Assembly (NCBI RefSeq): GCF_027706725.1
Contig: NZ_JAQFWQ010000024.1
Coordinates: 1-64,000 of the forward strand
Direction: 5' to 3'
DNA from: Nocardiopsis endophytica
GTDB lineage: Bacteria > Actinomycetota > Actinomycetes > Streptosporangiales > Streptosporangiaceae
Length of the DNA stretch: 64,000 nucleotides
Shown here: piece by piece, positions 44,474 to 52,849 of the stretch
Layout of the letters: each line of letters begins with the position of its first letter
Position numbering within the stretch: the stretch's first letter is position 1
The notes under the pieces: generated by a model
What the model was told of the DNA's origin: nothing
Database searches by the model: none
What the model saw: the letters and a program-made list of their open reading frames with translations, nothing else
Position numbers and translations under genes: made by a program

Positions 44474-45181
44474 ATGGACACAGTGGCGGCGAAGGCGGCT
44501 CAGGCGTCGTTCCACGCGGGACTCACGCCCGACGCGGTCGTGGACGCGGCCGTCGAGCTCACACGCGGCTCGCACCTGTTCGGCTGGTCGATGCGGGACC
44601 TCGCCCGCCGCCTCGGTGTCGCGCCGTCGGTGCTCTACCACCATGTCGGCGGCAAGGACCGCCTCTGCCGGCAGGTCGTCGAGCGCGTCATCGCCCGAAT
44701 CACGATCCCGCCGGCGGACCTGGACTGGCAGGAGTGGTTCCGCACCCTGCTCTATGAGGTCGGCCCCCTGGTGATGGACTTTCCCGGGGTGGCGAAATGG
44801 ATGCTCATGCACGGCCCGGCCGTTCCCCGGGTCATGCCGATCATCGCGGCCGGCATGGGCGCGCTGCGCCGCGCGGGCTTCGGCGAGGGCGCCGTCTTCG
44901 CCTACTCCGCGTTGCTCAACAACGCCATGCTCACTATCTCCATCGGAGACGACCGCCTCCAGCACGAGGAGGACGGGCGCCGCGACCATGCCGCGATCAT
45001 GGCCGAACTCGCCGATCTGCCGGACGTGCCGGACGAGGTCCGCGCCTTCGAACGGGATTTCCTCGAGCCCTCCGCACAGGGGGGCGCGGCGGCCGCCCGC
45101 GTGCGTCACGATTACTACCGGTTCATCGTCGACACGACCATCGCGGGCCTCGCCGTTCGCCTGACGCCGCCCGGACACTGA
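44474..45181 (+). CDS. TetR-family transcriptional regulator
   Basis: A 235-residue repressor. The helix-turn-helix is SMRDLARRLGVAPSVLYHHV, near residues 39-58, followed by a TetR C-terminal ligand domain. It is transcribed divergently from the ABC/ECF operon and probably controls it and itself through the palindrome at 44396. The start is uncertain: ATG at 44474 abuts AGGGGG, GTG at 44483 has it at better distance, and ATG at 44420 is also in frame. A strong terminator follows about 100 bases after the stop. Confidence 0.88.
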   Translation: MDTVAAKAAQASFHAGLTPDAVVDAAVELTRGSHLFGWSMRDLARRLGVAPSVLYHHVGGKDRLCRQVVERVIARITIPPADLDWQEWFRTLLYEVGPLVMDFPGVAKWMLMHGPAVPRVMPIIAAGMGALRRAGFGEGAVFAYSALLNNAMLTISIGDDRLQHEEDGRRDHAAIMAELADLPDVPDEVRAFERDFLEPSAQGGAAAARVRHDYYRFIVDTTIAGLAVRLTPPGH

Positions 45182-45280
45182 CGCAGGCGGAGCGGACCAG
45201 CGCTCGGCCCCGGTCCACGAGAGCCGGGAATCGAGCCGTCCGCCCGCCTCTGCCCCCGCACCGGGGACCCCGGATGAGAG

Positions 45281-45310
45281 GCCCCGGTCACCGGAGACGG
45301 TGACCGGGGC
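45281..45310. terminator. Terminator after TetR gene
   Basis: A perfect 12-bp stem, GCCCCGGTCACC and its complement, closes the loop GGAGAC. The rest of the gap from 45182 to 45555 holds no recognisable gene; TACCAT at 45494-45499 may be a -10 for the next gene. Confidence 0.8.
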
Positions 45311-45555
45311 TCCCGTCGCATCCCCAAACCCGGTTCCGGGAGCCCTCGGGGAACCAGCACCTCCGCCCCCGCGATCCCCTTCGATGTGGCCCCTCACACG
45401 GCCCCGAGGAGCGGTGGCGTTCCCCGCCTGAGGGAATCCCTCCCCTCCTTCCCAGGGCCGGAAGCGGCCCGGGTGCGGCGGACCCGGCTCGGTTACCATT
45501 CGGGCACGTGGTCCCGCTCCCCGCGAACGCCGACACGACCACTGGGAGTCCGCCG

Positions 45556-46665
45556 GTGACGCTCCCCCGCCCTGCCCCTCGCCCGGCCGCCGCGCCCCCC
45601 GCACGGGCCTGCACCGTCGTGCTGCTCGCGGACGCGCCCGCCACCGGCCGCACCGACGGCGGACGGGCCCGGCGCTTCGCCCTGCGGGGGCGCACCCACT
45701 CCGAGCGCTCCGGGCGGTTCATCGATTTCGCCGTCGACGAGGCGCGGGCGGGACGCGCGGTCGTCGCCCTGTACCCCGCGTGGCGGCCCGAAGCGGCCCG
45801 GCGCGCGGTCGTCCACGCCCGCTCCCGGACGCTGAGCGACGAGATCGCGGGGATCCCGCTGCCTCTGTCCCCGCTCGCGCTCTCCGTGCTGGCCGACCGC
45901 CTGGCCGGGCTCGCCCCGGTCCACCCGCCGGGCATCGTCGCCGCGGCCGCCAGGGAGCTGCCCCGGCACATGCTCGCCGGGGCGTGCCTGCACAGCGTCG
46001 CGGGGTTGGGCGCGTTGCCGACGTCCACCGCGCTCCACGCGGCCTCCTACCTTCCCGGGAGCACGTTCCTGGCCCTGAGCTGCCCTACGGCCGAAGTGCT
46101 CAGGATTCCCCACGGGGAGCTGGGCGAGTCGCTGCCCCCGCTGCCTTCGCCCCCGGACGCACCGCTCCAGGTATCGGCCTGCTCCGGCACCACAGGGTCC
46201 GCCGCCTTCGACGACGACCTGATGCCCGCGCTGCGCACCGCGACGGCGCACGTGGTGCCCTCACAACCGCTGGGACCGGTGTTCTGGGGGACGACCCGCT
46301 ACACCGAGTTCGCGGCCTTCGAGAGCGGGCCGCGTTCCCTCGCCCGCGCGCTGGGCGCCCTGCGGACGGTGCTCTGCCGCTGGTGCGGCCAGCAGGTGGA
46401 CCGCAAGGTCTGCCCGTTCTGCCGCTCCCGGGCCCATGAGCTCCCCGCCGCCTCTTCCTCCAAGGCCGCGCGCCGCGGCGTCCCCGCCCAGCGCGCGCCC
46501 GACGGCCGTCCGGTACCGCTGCCCGCGTCCACTCCCGGGGAGCCGGCCGTCCCCGCCCAGCGCCGGCCGTCCGCCTGGCCCCGTCCCCCGGAGGGACTGC
46601 CGCTCGCTCCCAATGGGACGCCCCTGCCCCACCCCTTCGCGGCTTCGGAGGACACCCGGGAGTGA
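45556..46665 (+). CDS. Zinc-ribbon protein, paralogue of the pilus-operon head gene
   Basis: The function is unknown. The 369-residue protein aligns over its length with the product at 51642-52784. Shared blocks include FIDFAVDEARAGRAVVALY, LSDEIAGIPLPLSPLALSVL, ARELPRHMLAGACL and LGPVFWGTTRYTEFAAFES. A treble-clef-like zinc ribbon follows: LCRWCGQQ and VCPFCRS (two CxxC). The C-terminal 60 residues are Pro-rich and disordered. GGGAG lies 7 bases before the GTG at 45556; a leaderless GTG at 45508 is equally credible because TACCAT sits 8 bases before it. Confidence 0.7.
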   Translation: MTLPRPAPRPAAAPPARACTVVLLADAPATGRTDGGRARRFALRGRTHSERSGRFIDFAVDEARAGRAVVALYPAWRPEAARRAVVHARSRTLSDEIAGIPLPLSPLALSVLADRLAGLAPVHPPGIVAAAARELPRHMLAGACLHSVAGLGALPTSTALHAASYLPGSTFLALSCPTAEVLRIPHGELGESLPPLPSPPDAPLQVSACSGTTGSAAFDDDLMPALRTATAHVVPSQPLGPVFWGTTRYTEFAAFESGPRSLARALGALRTVLCRWCGQQVDRKVCPFCRSRAHELPAASSSKAARRGVPAQRAPDGRPVPLPASTPGEPAVPAQRRPSAWPRPPEGLPLAPNGTPLPHPFAASEDTRE

Positions 46666-46697
46666 TGGTGCCGGGGCCGTCCCGCCATACTGGTGAC

Positions 46698-47015
46698 GTG
46701 GCCGAACGAGAGAACACCGGGCAGGACGCGCCCGTCGCGCGCCCCCGGCTGGAGATCGAGTACTGCACGCGGTGCCGCTGGCTGCCCCGCGCCTCGTGGA
46801 TGGCGCAGGAGCTGCTGACGACCTTCGAGGCCGACTTGGGCGAGGTGGCGCTCGTCCCCGGAACCGGCGGCGTGTTCGAGGTGCGCCTGGACGGCGAGGT
46901 GATCTGGTCGCGCAGCAGCGATGCCGCCTTCACCGACGCCGCGGACCTGAAGAGGCTCGTCCGGGACCGCATCGCCCCCGGCCGCGCCCTCGGCCACTCC
47001 GACCGCACCGCCTGA
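46698..47015 (+). CDS. SelW/Rdx-family thioredoxin-like protein
   Basis: A 105-residue protein of the SelT/SelW/SelH (Rdx) family. The redox motif is EIEYCTRCRWLPRASWMAQE with Cys-x-x-Cys, so the selenocysteine position is Cys here. The rest of the small thioredoxin-like fold follows (GGVFEVRLDGEVIWSRSS). It probably acts as a cytoplasmic thiol redox protein; the partner is unknown. CATACT lies 6 bases before the GTG at 46698 and there is no ribosome site, suggesting a leaderless mRNA. It lies 32 bases after the zinc-ribbon gene. Confidence 0.85.
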   Translation: MAERENTGQDAPVARPRLEIEYCTRCRWLPRASWMAQELLTTFEADLGEVALVPGTGGVFEVRLDGEVIWSRSSDAAFTDAADLKRLVRDRIAPGRALGHSDRTA

Positions 47016-47071
47016 AGGCCGAGCAACGAGGCGGGAACGGCCGAGCCGGGCGCTTCCCCGGCCCCCTCCCC

Positions 47072-47133
47072 GATGATCTCGACGAAGGTGCTGTCATTCC
47101 GGCGGTTTCGGCAGCACCTTCGTCGAGATCATC
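47072..47133. terminator. Perfect 22-bp hairpin between convergent genes
   Basis: The arms at 47072-47093 and 47112-47133 are exact complements (core GATCTCGACGAAGGTGCTG) around an 18-base loop. It begins GATGATCTCG, echoing the 66-bp element, but is otherwise unrelated. It probably terminates both the SelW-like gene and the small zinc protein gene. Confidence 0.8.
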
Positions 47134-47160
47134 ACGGGGGACGTGGACGGCCCCGACCGC

Positions 47161-47388
47161 CTAGGCGCGCTGCACGTCCTCCAGCCAGGGCTGGAGGCCG
47201 CGGTCCTGGAGGTACCAGAGGAGGTTCTGCGCGGAGGCCGCCTCCACGTCCTCGCCGTCCTCCCACACGGCCTCGCACTCCTCGCACATGCGGAAGCGGG
47301 AGCCGTCGAGCGGCATCGGCACCAGGTAGTCCTCCACGAAGCCGAACGAGCAGAGGGGGCAGCGCAGCGGCGGCTCGTCGTCGATCAT
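47161..47388 (-). CDS. Small zinc-binding protein
   Basis: A 75-residue protein with two Cys pairs (LRCPLCSFGF and RMCEECEAVW) forming a likely zinc ribbon, then an acidic helical tail (NLLWYLQDRGLQPWLEDVQR). The function is unknown; such proteins often modulate protein or nucleic-acid partners. The ATG at 47388 is chosen because it opens directly before the conserved part and has AAGGG upstream. It is convergent with the SelW-like gene. Confidence 0.75.
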   Translation of the reverse strand: MIDDEPPLRCPLCSFGFVEDYLVPMPLDGSRFRMCEECEAVWEDGEDVEAASAQNLLWYLQDRGLQPWLEDVQRA

Positions 47389-47617
47389 GCCCCCACCCTT
47401 TCCCTCCGCGGACACGCGGCGCAAGCGCGCTGCGCGCACGGCCGGACTCCCCCCGTCGCCGGACCCCCACATTCTGTGATGGCATGGACACGGCGGAACT
47501 TCCGTCACAATGGTCGCGGTCCGGAACAGTGGCCTTAGAAGGCGCATTCCGCGACTTTCGCCCCTAGCGGGCCGCCATCAGCCTCCCCCTTGTTCCCCGC
47601 CCCTGAAGGGAGCCCCC

Positions 47618-49339
47618 GTGCGAATCCTCCTGCTGTGCTCGGCCTTCAACGGCCTCAGCCAGCGCACTTGGATCGAGCTCCGACGCGCAGGGCACGACGT
47701 GTCCGTCGAGCTCGCCATTGACGAGGAGACCATGGTCGAGGCCGTGGAACTGGCCCGGCCCGAGTTGATCATCTGCCCGTTCCTCAAGGAACGCGTGCCT
47801 GAACGGATCTGGAAGAACCACAGAACGGTCATCGTGCACCCGGGGCCGCCGGGCGACCGCGGCCCCTCCTCCCTCGACTGGGCCGTCGACGAGGGCGCCG
47901 CCGAGTGGGGGGTGACCGCCCTCCAGGCCGTCGAGGAGATGGACGCCGGGCCCATCTGGGGGTCGCGCACCTTCCCGCTGCCCGCGGAGCCGCCGAAGAA
48001 GAGCTCCCTGTACAACGGGCCGGTCACCGAGGCGGCCATCGCGCTGGTGCACGAGGTCGTCGCCAAGGCGGCCGACCCGTGGTTCCTTCCGGAGCCGCTG
48101 GACTACGACCGGCCCGAGGTCACCGGGCGGCTGCGCCCCACCATGCGCCAGGAGGACCGCGCCTTCGCGTGGAGCGACCCCACCGCGCACATCCTGCGCA
48201 AGGTCCGCGCCGCCGACGGGGCGCCGGGCGTGCGCACGGTGCTGTGCGGGGCCGAGGTGCGGGTGTTCGACGCCGACGAGGGGCCGCGGATCTCCGCCGA
48301 GCCCGGCACCGTGGCCGCGCGCAGCGACGGCCGGGTGCTCGTGGCCACCGGCGACGGCAGCCTGTGGATCGGCCACCTGAAGGTCGGGGCGCCGGGCGAG
48401 CCGGGCGCGATCAAGCTCCCGGCGGCGACGGCGCTCGGGGAGCTCGTCGACGGGGTGCCCAACGCCGACCCGAGCGTGCTGCCCTCCGACCGCGGCTACG
48501 GCGACGGCGAGATCGTCTACCGGCGCAGCGGCGCGGTGGGCGTGCTGTCCTTCGACTTCTACAACGGCGCCATGTCCACCGAGCAGTGCGTGCGGCTGGC
48601 GGCGGGGCTGCGGCACGCGGCCCGCCAGGACACCCGGGTGCTGCTGCTGCGCGGCGGCGAAGTGTTCTCCAACGGGATCCACCTCAACGTCATCGAGGCC
48701 GCCGAGGACCCCGAGGGCGAGGCGTGGCGCAACATCCAGGCCATCGACGACGTGTGCCACGAGATCATCACCTGCTCCTCCCAGCTCACCGTGGCGTCGG
48801 TGGGCGGGAACGCCGGGGCCGGCGGGGTGATGCTGGGGCTGGGCGCCGACCGTGTCCTCGTGCGCCAGGGGGCGGTGCTCAACCCGCACTACGCCACCAT
48901 GGGGCTGTTCGGCTCGGAGTACTGGACCTACGTGCTGCCGCGCCGGGTGGGGGACGCCGCCGCGTCCGCGCTGACCGGCGAGTGCCTGCCCATCGGCGCC
49001 GATCAGGCCGTGGAGCTGGGCATGGCCGACACGGCGATCGGCGGGACCCGGGCCGAGTTCGAGGAGGCGGCGCTGTCCTACGCCCGGCGCCTGGCCGACC
49101 GCGGCAACTACGAGCGCGTGCTGCAGGCCAAGAACGACCTGCGCGAGGCCGACGAGCGCCGCCGCCCGCTGGAGACCTACCGGGTGGCCGAGCTGGCCGA
49201 GATGAGCCGGGACATCTTCGACGACCGCAGCGGGTTCCGCGAGGCGCGCCGGTCGTTCGTGCACAAGCTCAAGGCGGAGGCGACCCCGGCGCACCTGGCC
49301 GACCACCGGGCGCCGATCATGCGCGACGTGATGGTGTGA
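47618..49339 (+). CDS. hypX: HypX-type hydrogenase maturation protein
   Basis: A 573-residue two-domain protein. The N-terminal part (1-260) is formyltransferase-like (ELIICPFLKERVPERIW, VIVHPGPPGDRGPSSLDWAV, QAVEEMDAGPIWGSRTFPLP). The C-terminal part (about 290-540) is crotonase-like (VGVLSFDFYNGAMST, SVGGNAGAGGVMLGLGADRV). HypX is known to make the CO ligand of [NiFe]-hydrogenase from formyl-tetrahydrofolate through formyl-CoA under air. The GTG start has AAGGGAG 5 bases upstream. No hydrogenase or other hyp gene is in the window. Confidence 0.88.
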   Translation: MRILLLCSAFNGLSQRTWIELRRAGHDVSVELAIDEETMVEAVELARPELIICPFLKERVPERIWKNHRTVIVHPGPPGDRGPSSLDWAVDEGAAEWGVTALQAVEEMDAGPIWGSRTFPLPAEPPKKSSLYNGPVTEAAIALVHEVVAKAADPWFLPEPLDYDRPEVTGRLRPTMRQEDRAFAWSDPTAHILRKVRAADGAPGVRTVLCGAEVRVFDADEGPRISAEPGTVAARSDGRVLVATGDGSLWIGHLKVGAPGEPGAIKLPAATALGELVDGVPNADPSVLPSDRGYGDGEIVYRRSGAVGVLSFDFYNGAMSTEQCVRLAAGLRHAARQDTRVLLLRGGEVFSNGIHLNVIEAAEDPEGEAWRNIQAIDDVCHEIITCSSQLTVASVGGNAGAGGVMLGLGADRVLVRQGAVLNPHYATMGLFGSEYWTYVLPRRVGDAAASALTGECLPIGADQAVELGMADTAIGGTRAEFEEAALSYARRLADRGNYERVLQAKNDLREADERRRPLETYRVAELAEMSRDIFDDRSGFREARRSFVHKLKAEATPAHLADHRAPIMRDVMV

Positions 49340-49519
49340 CGGGACGCGCCGGTCGCCGGGGGTCCGCGCCCCGGCGGCCGACCGCGCCGCGGCGGCGCCC
49401 GCCATGGCGGATGGGCGCCCGCCATGACAGATGTCAGACGGAAGCGCTGCCACCTGTCACCGGCCGCCCATGACCGGAACGACTACCCGGGAGTGCGCCG
49501 TTCAGGAGACGATTGCGGC

Positions 49520-50350
49520 ATGACCAACACCCCCGCCGAAGACCAGGAGAATGCCTCCCCTGGGGAGCCCGTTCCGGCCGGCTCCCAGGAGGCCGCCCCG
49601 GCCGGCTCCCAGGAGTCCGCCCCGTCTCCCTCCACGGACCCCGACGACCGCCCCTACCTCCCCTGGCGGGGGAAGGCGACGCGCACCGACAAGGCGCTGG
49701 CGGGGACGATCCTCGGCATCGTGCTGCTGATGCTGGCCCTGTGGCCCCTGCGCCCCTTCCTCATCGCCCAGGCACCGGTGGCGCTGGCGTTCGTCACGGG
49801 GAGCAAGGCGGCGACGGGCGCGGTGGCCGCGTTCGCATCGGTCGGGCGCTACCCGCTCTGGCTCGCGCTGGTGGCGGGCACGGTCGGCATGGCCAAGTTC
49901 GACTGGCTGTTCTGGTGGACCGGCCGCCAGTGGGGCCAGGGCATCGTGAACATGTTCGCCCAGGGGGACCGGGCCAAGCGGTTCGCCGCACAGGCGCACG
50001 GGTTCAACCCGTGGATCCTCAGGGGCGCGGTCCTGCTGGCGGTCCTGCCCGGCGTGCCGAGCGCGCTGGTGTACGCCTTGGCCGGCTGGACGGGGATGCG
50101 GCTGGGGACGTTCCTGGTGTTCAACGTCCTCGGCTCGTTGGGCATGGCGTCGGTCGTCGTGGCCGCGGGCTACTCATCGGGAGAGGCCGGGGTCGAGCTG
50201 ATCACCGCGATCGACAGCTATGCGCTGTGGATCAGCCTGGCGATCATCTTCGCGATGGCCTACCTGGGCGCCAAGAAGGCGGGCAAGAGCGCACAGGCGG
50301 CACAAGGAGCCTCGGGCGGAACCCCCTCCACCACCCAGGAGTCCGACTGA
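49520..50350 (+). CDS. DedA/VTT-like membrane protein
   Basis: A 276-residue protein. The first 60 residues are hydrophilic with two AGSQE repeats. About five membrane helices follow (LAGTILGIVLLMLALWPLRP, ILRGAVLLAVLPGVPSALVY, ALWISLAIIFAMAYLG). The region FDWLFWWTGRQWGQ and VLPGVPSALVYALAGWTGM resemble DedA/VTT proteins, which move lipids or couple to proton gradients. The C-terminus is hydrophilic. GGAG lies about 10 bases before the ATG. It stands alone between hypX and the Uma2 gene. Confidence 0.7.
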   Translation: MTNTPAEDQENASPGEPVPAGSQEAAPAGSQESAPSPSTDPDDRPYLPWRGKATRTDKALAGTILGIVLLMLALWPLRPFLIAQAPVALAFVTGSKAATGAVAAFASVGRYPLWLALVAGTVGMAKFDWLFWWTGRQWGQGIVNMFAQGDRAKRFAAQAHGFNPWILRGAVLLAVLPGVPSALVYALAGWTGMRLGTFLVFNVLGSLGMASVVVAAGYSSGEAGVELITAIDSYALWISLAIIFAMAYLGAKKAGKSAQAAQGASGGTPSTTQESD

Positions 50351-50392
50351 GCCGCGTCTCCACGTTCCCCACCGTCCGCCCCGATGCAGGCC

Positions 50393-50398
50393 TAAGAT
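50393..50398 (+). promoter_or_regulatory. -10 element of Uma2 gene (leaderless)
   Basis: TAAGAT lies 6 bases before the ATG at 50405, leaving no room for a leader. Confidence 0.5.
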
Positions 50399-50404
50399 GA
50401 GGGC

Positions 50405-51001
50405 ATGGACCGTCTCCCGGAATGGGCCACGTCACCGGAGTCCCTTCTCCTCACTGAAGGGCAGTACGACGCTCTACCGGATCAGGTGCGGAAGCTGATC
50501 GAGGTCATCGACGGGCACGTGATCTTCTGCCAGAGCGGAACACCAGAACACAGCGACGTGGCCCGACGGCTGGCCAACGCATTCGAGACGGCCAAGCCCA
50601 AGGATCCCTGCCGCAGGGTGTCGACGGACATCGACGTCTACTTCACCAACCGGACGCGACGCGACGGCAAGCTCTCCTTCCGCCGGCCCGATGTGTCCAT
50701 CTACCGCTGTATCGAGCGCGGCTCCAAGGTGACGACCACCGATACGGAGCTGGTGGTGGAGGTCGTCTCCCCGGGCTCCGGGTCCACGGACACCGTCGAC
50801 AAGCTCGCCGAGTACGCGAACGAGGGCATAGCGGTGTACCTCGTGGTCTTCCTCGGCGATGACCTTCTCGTGAGTTCGATCCGTGAGTACCGCCTCGATT
50901 GGGCGAGCAAGACCTACCGCCTGGCGGACACCCACGAAGGGGCGCTCGGCCTGGAGTATCCCTTCGAAGTCACCGTCCCGTTCACCGACCTCGACGGCTG
51001 A
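50405..51001 (+). CDS. Uma2-family (DUF820) PD-(D/E)xK protein, second copy
   Basis: A 198-residue Uma2 protein. The nuclease-like core is in SFRRPDVSIYRCIE (Asp) and LVVEVVSPGSGSTDTVDKLA (Glu and Lys). It is related to but diverged from the copy at 21627. Codon use is a little less GC-biased than in neighbouring genes, which may reflect transfer. It appears to be leaderless. The role of these proteins is not established. Confidence 0.85.
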   Translation: MDRLPEWATSPESLLLTEGQYDALPDQVRKLIEVIDGHVIFCQSGTPEHSDVARRLANAFETAKPKDPCRRVSTDIDVYFTNRTRRDGKLSFRRPDVSIYRCIERGSKVTTTDTELVVEVVSPGSGSTDTVDKLAEYANEGIAVYLVVFLGDDLLVSSIREYRLDWASKTYRLADTHEGALGLEYPFEVTVPFTDLDG

Positions 51002-51014
51002 GCATGTCCGTCCG

Positions 51015-51170
51015 TCACTCCCGCCCGCGCCCACCAGCGTGGTCGGCTCGACCGTCGCCCATGGAGACGACCGAGGTCAGCCGCCGGCAGTGGGCGCCGG
51101 GCCGGAACACTCTGCCGCAGCTCCCGCACCGGGCGAAGGTGTCATAGGTCCGGCGGGTGCCCGGCTCCAG
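51015..51170 (-). pseudogene. Mut7-C RNase domain remnant
   Basis: The minus frame encodes LEPGTRRTYDTFARCGSCGR then VFRPGAHCRRLTSVV. This matches the C-terminal zinc-binding end of Mut7-C family RNases, where a pattern like LEPKTRRYYDEF..C..CG..YW.GSH..R is usual. No upstream PIN-like part is found in any minus frame, so this is a truncated remnant rather than a gene. Confidence 0.5.
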
Positions 51171-51641
51171 CTCTCCGGCCGTGCCACTCCACGCTCCCGT
51201 GGACCGCAAGCCGCCCCGGAGCTCGGCCGCCTGGTCTCCACTCAGCCCGCTTCCGGAACCTCCCCTTCCTGGCCGGAATCGGCCAGGCGCACCCCTTCCC
51301 CTCGCGGTGACGGTACGCAGAGGGTTCACCTGCGGTTCCGCGACAGTACGGAACCGCTCCCCCGCCGCCGGCGTCTACCCCAGTACCGGGGGAACGGCCC
51401 ACCGCAGTTCAGGCTCACCTCACCCGCCCGGCCGCGACCGGAGCACCGGCCGCCCCCGCAGCAGCCGCCCGCTCGACAGAAGGGACCACCGGCAGGACCG
51501 CCCGTACACAGCGCACCGCGGTGAACACACACTCTCAGATGAGCGCAGTAGGCTATCCCACCACGGATTCCTCCAGAACAGCGCGACCGCCCCGATTCGC
51601 CGCACGTCCCCATCCCCCTCGATTCATGGGAGTTCGCTGAA
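51171..51641. other. Intergenic region ahead of the pilus operon
   Basis: I see no convincing gene. Open frames here lack ribosome sites and have Pro/Arg/Ser-rich shadow composition. The operon promoter should lie near the right end, but no clear -35/-10 pair stands out. Confidence 0.35.
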
Positions 51642-52784
51642 GTGACCACCCGTTCCTCCAGGAGTGTCAGCGCTGTCGCCCTTCTCGGCGACTACCCCAG
51701 CACTGGCCTGCTCGGGGCGCACCAGGCCGAGCGGTTCCCGATGACCGGCCGGGACAAGGGTGAACAGGCCGACGCCTTCATCGACTTCGCACGGGCCAAC
51801 CTGGAGCAGGGGCGCAAGGTCACGGCGCTGTACGCCAAGTGGAACGCGGAGACCGCCGAGCGCGTCATCGCCTTCGCCCGCGGCGCGCTGCTCACCGACG
51901 AGATCGGCCAGATCGCCCTCGACATCTCCCCGCTGGCCCTCTCCCTGGTCGCCGACCAGCTCTCGTACATGGCCCCCTACCTTCCGTCGGGGGTCACCGC
52001 GGCCCTGGCCGAGGAGCTGTGCGGCCACGTGCTCGCGGGCGCGTGGCTCAAGCGGGTGAACAACCTGGCGACCATCCCGATCACGTTCAAGCAGCACCTC
52101 GGCTCCTACATCCCGCGCACCACGTTCCTGGCGTTCAACGCGCCCGTGAAGCGCGTCGGCCGGGTCAAGAAGCGCGACCCCCGGCCCAACCTGCCGAACC
52201 GCCCGATGGACCCCGTCCAGGTCCTCGTCTGCCGCCCCGACGGCCACAGCCTGGACGAGTTCAACGAACAGCTCACGCCCGCGCTCAAGGCCGTGTCCCT
52301 GAACGCCCTGCCCGAGCAGCCGCTCGGCCCCAAGTACTGGGGGGTGCGCAAGTACATCGAGTTCGTCGTGTTCAGCGCCCACCCCCAGGCCCTGACCAGT
52401 ACCCCCCGGGCGATCCGCCCCTCCACCTGCACGTGGTGCCGTGAACTCGTGGCCGGGCTCCTGTGCCCGTACTGCGGAGGGGTGAACCAGCCCCCGGTCG
52501 GGCGCCCGCCCACACGCACCGCCGACGTCCCCGCCCCGCCCACCAAGAGCACCGGCGAGCACATCCGCCCCGCCTGGGTCGGCGCCGGCCGCCAAGGCGG
52601 CCCCACCGGACCCCAGCAGCCTCCGCAGCGCGGAGCCGCGCCGCAGCCGCCCCAGGGCGGCCGCCCCGGCCCGCCCGGAGGGGGGCACCCCAGCGGCCCG
52701 CAGGCCCCGGTCCGACCCCCGGGGCGGCCGCCGAACGCCGCGGCCCCTCCGCACACGTCACCGACCGGACCGTCGAGCACCTGA
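51642..52784 (+). CDS. Zinc-ribbon protein heading the Tad operon
   Basis: A 380-residue protein of unknown function and paralogue of the product at 45556. The N-terminal 260 residues share FIDFARANLEQGRKVTALYA, LTDEIGQIALDISPLALSLV and LGPKYWGVRKYIEFVVFS. A zinc ribbon follows (CTWCREL and LCPYCGG). The C-terminal 90 residues are Pro/Gly/Gln-rich. It lies 65 bases before cpaB on the same strand, so it is likely part of pilus biogenesis, perhaps a cytoplasmic adaptor or regulator. GGGAG lies about 10 bases before the GTG. Confidence 0.75.
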   Translation: MTTRSSRSVSAVALLGDYPSTGLLGAHQAERFPMTGRDKGEQADAFIDFARANLEQGRKVTALYAKWNAETAERVIAFARGALLTDEIGQIALDISPLALSLVADQLSYMAPYLPSGVTAALAEELCGHVLAGAWLKRVNNLATIPITFKQHLGSYIPRTTFLAFNAPVKRVGRVKKRDPRPNLPNRPMDPVQVLVCRPDGHSLDEFNEQLTPALKAVSLNALPEQPLGPKYWGVRKYIEFVVFSAHPQALTSTPRAIRPSTCTWCRELVAGLLCPYCGGVNQPPVGRPPTRTADVPAPPTKSTGEHIRPAWVGAGRQGGPTGPQQPPQRGAAPQPPQGGRPGPPGGGHPSGPQAPVRPPGRPPNAAAPPHTSPTGPSST

Positions 52785-52849
52785 GCGCGGCATGACCCGC
52801 CCGCACGAATCCGAGTCCCTGCCCCCTCTCCCTTAGGAACGAAAAGCGT

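Noticed and set aside
51157-51645. Plus-strand open frame ahead of the pilus operon
   Set aside because: Ser/Pro/Arg-rich shadow with no ribosome site, opposite the Mut7-C remnant.
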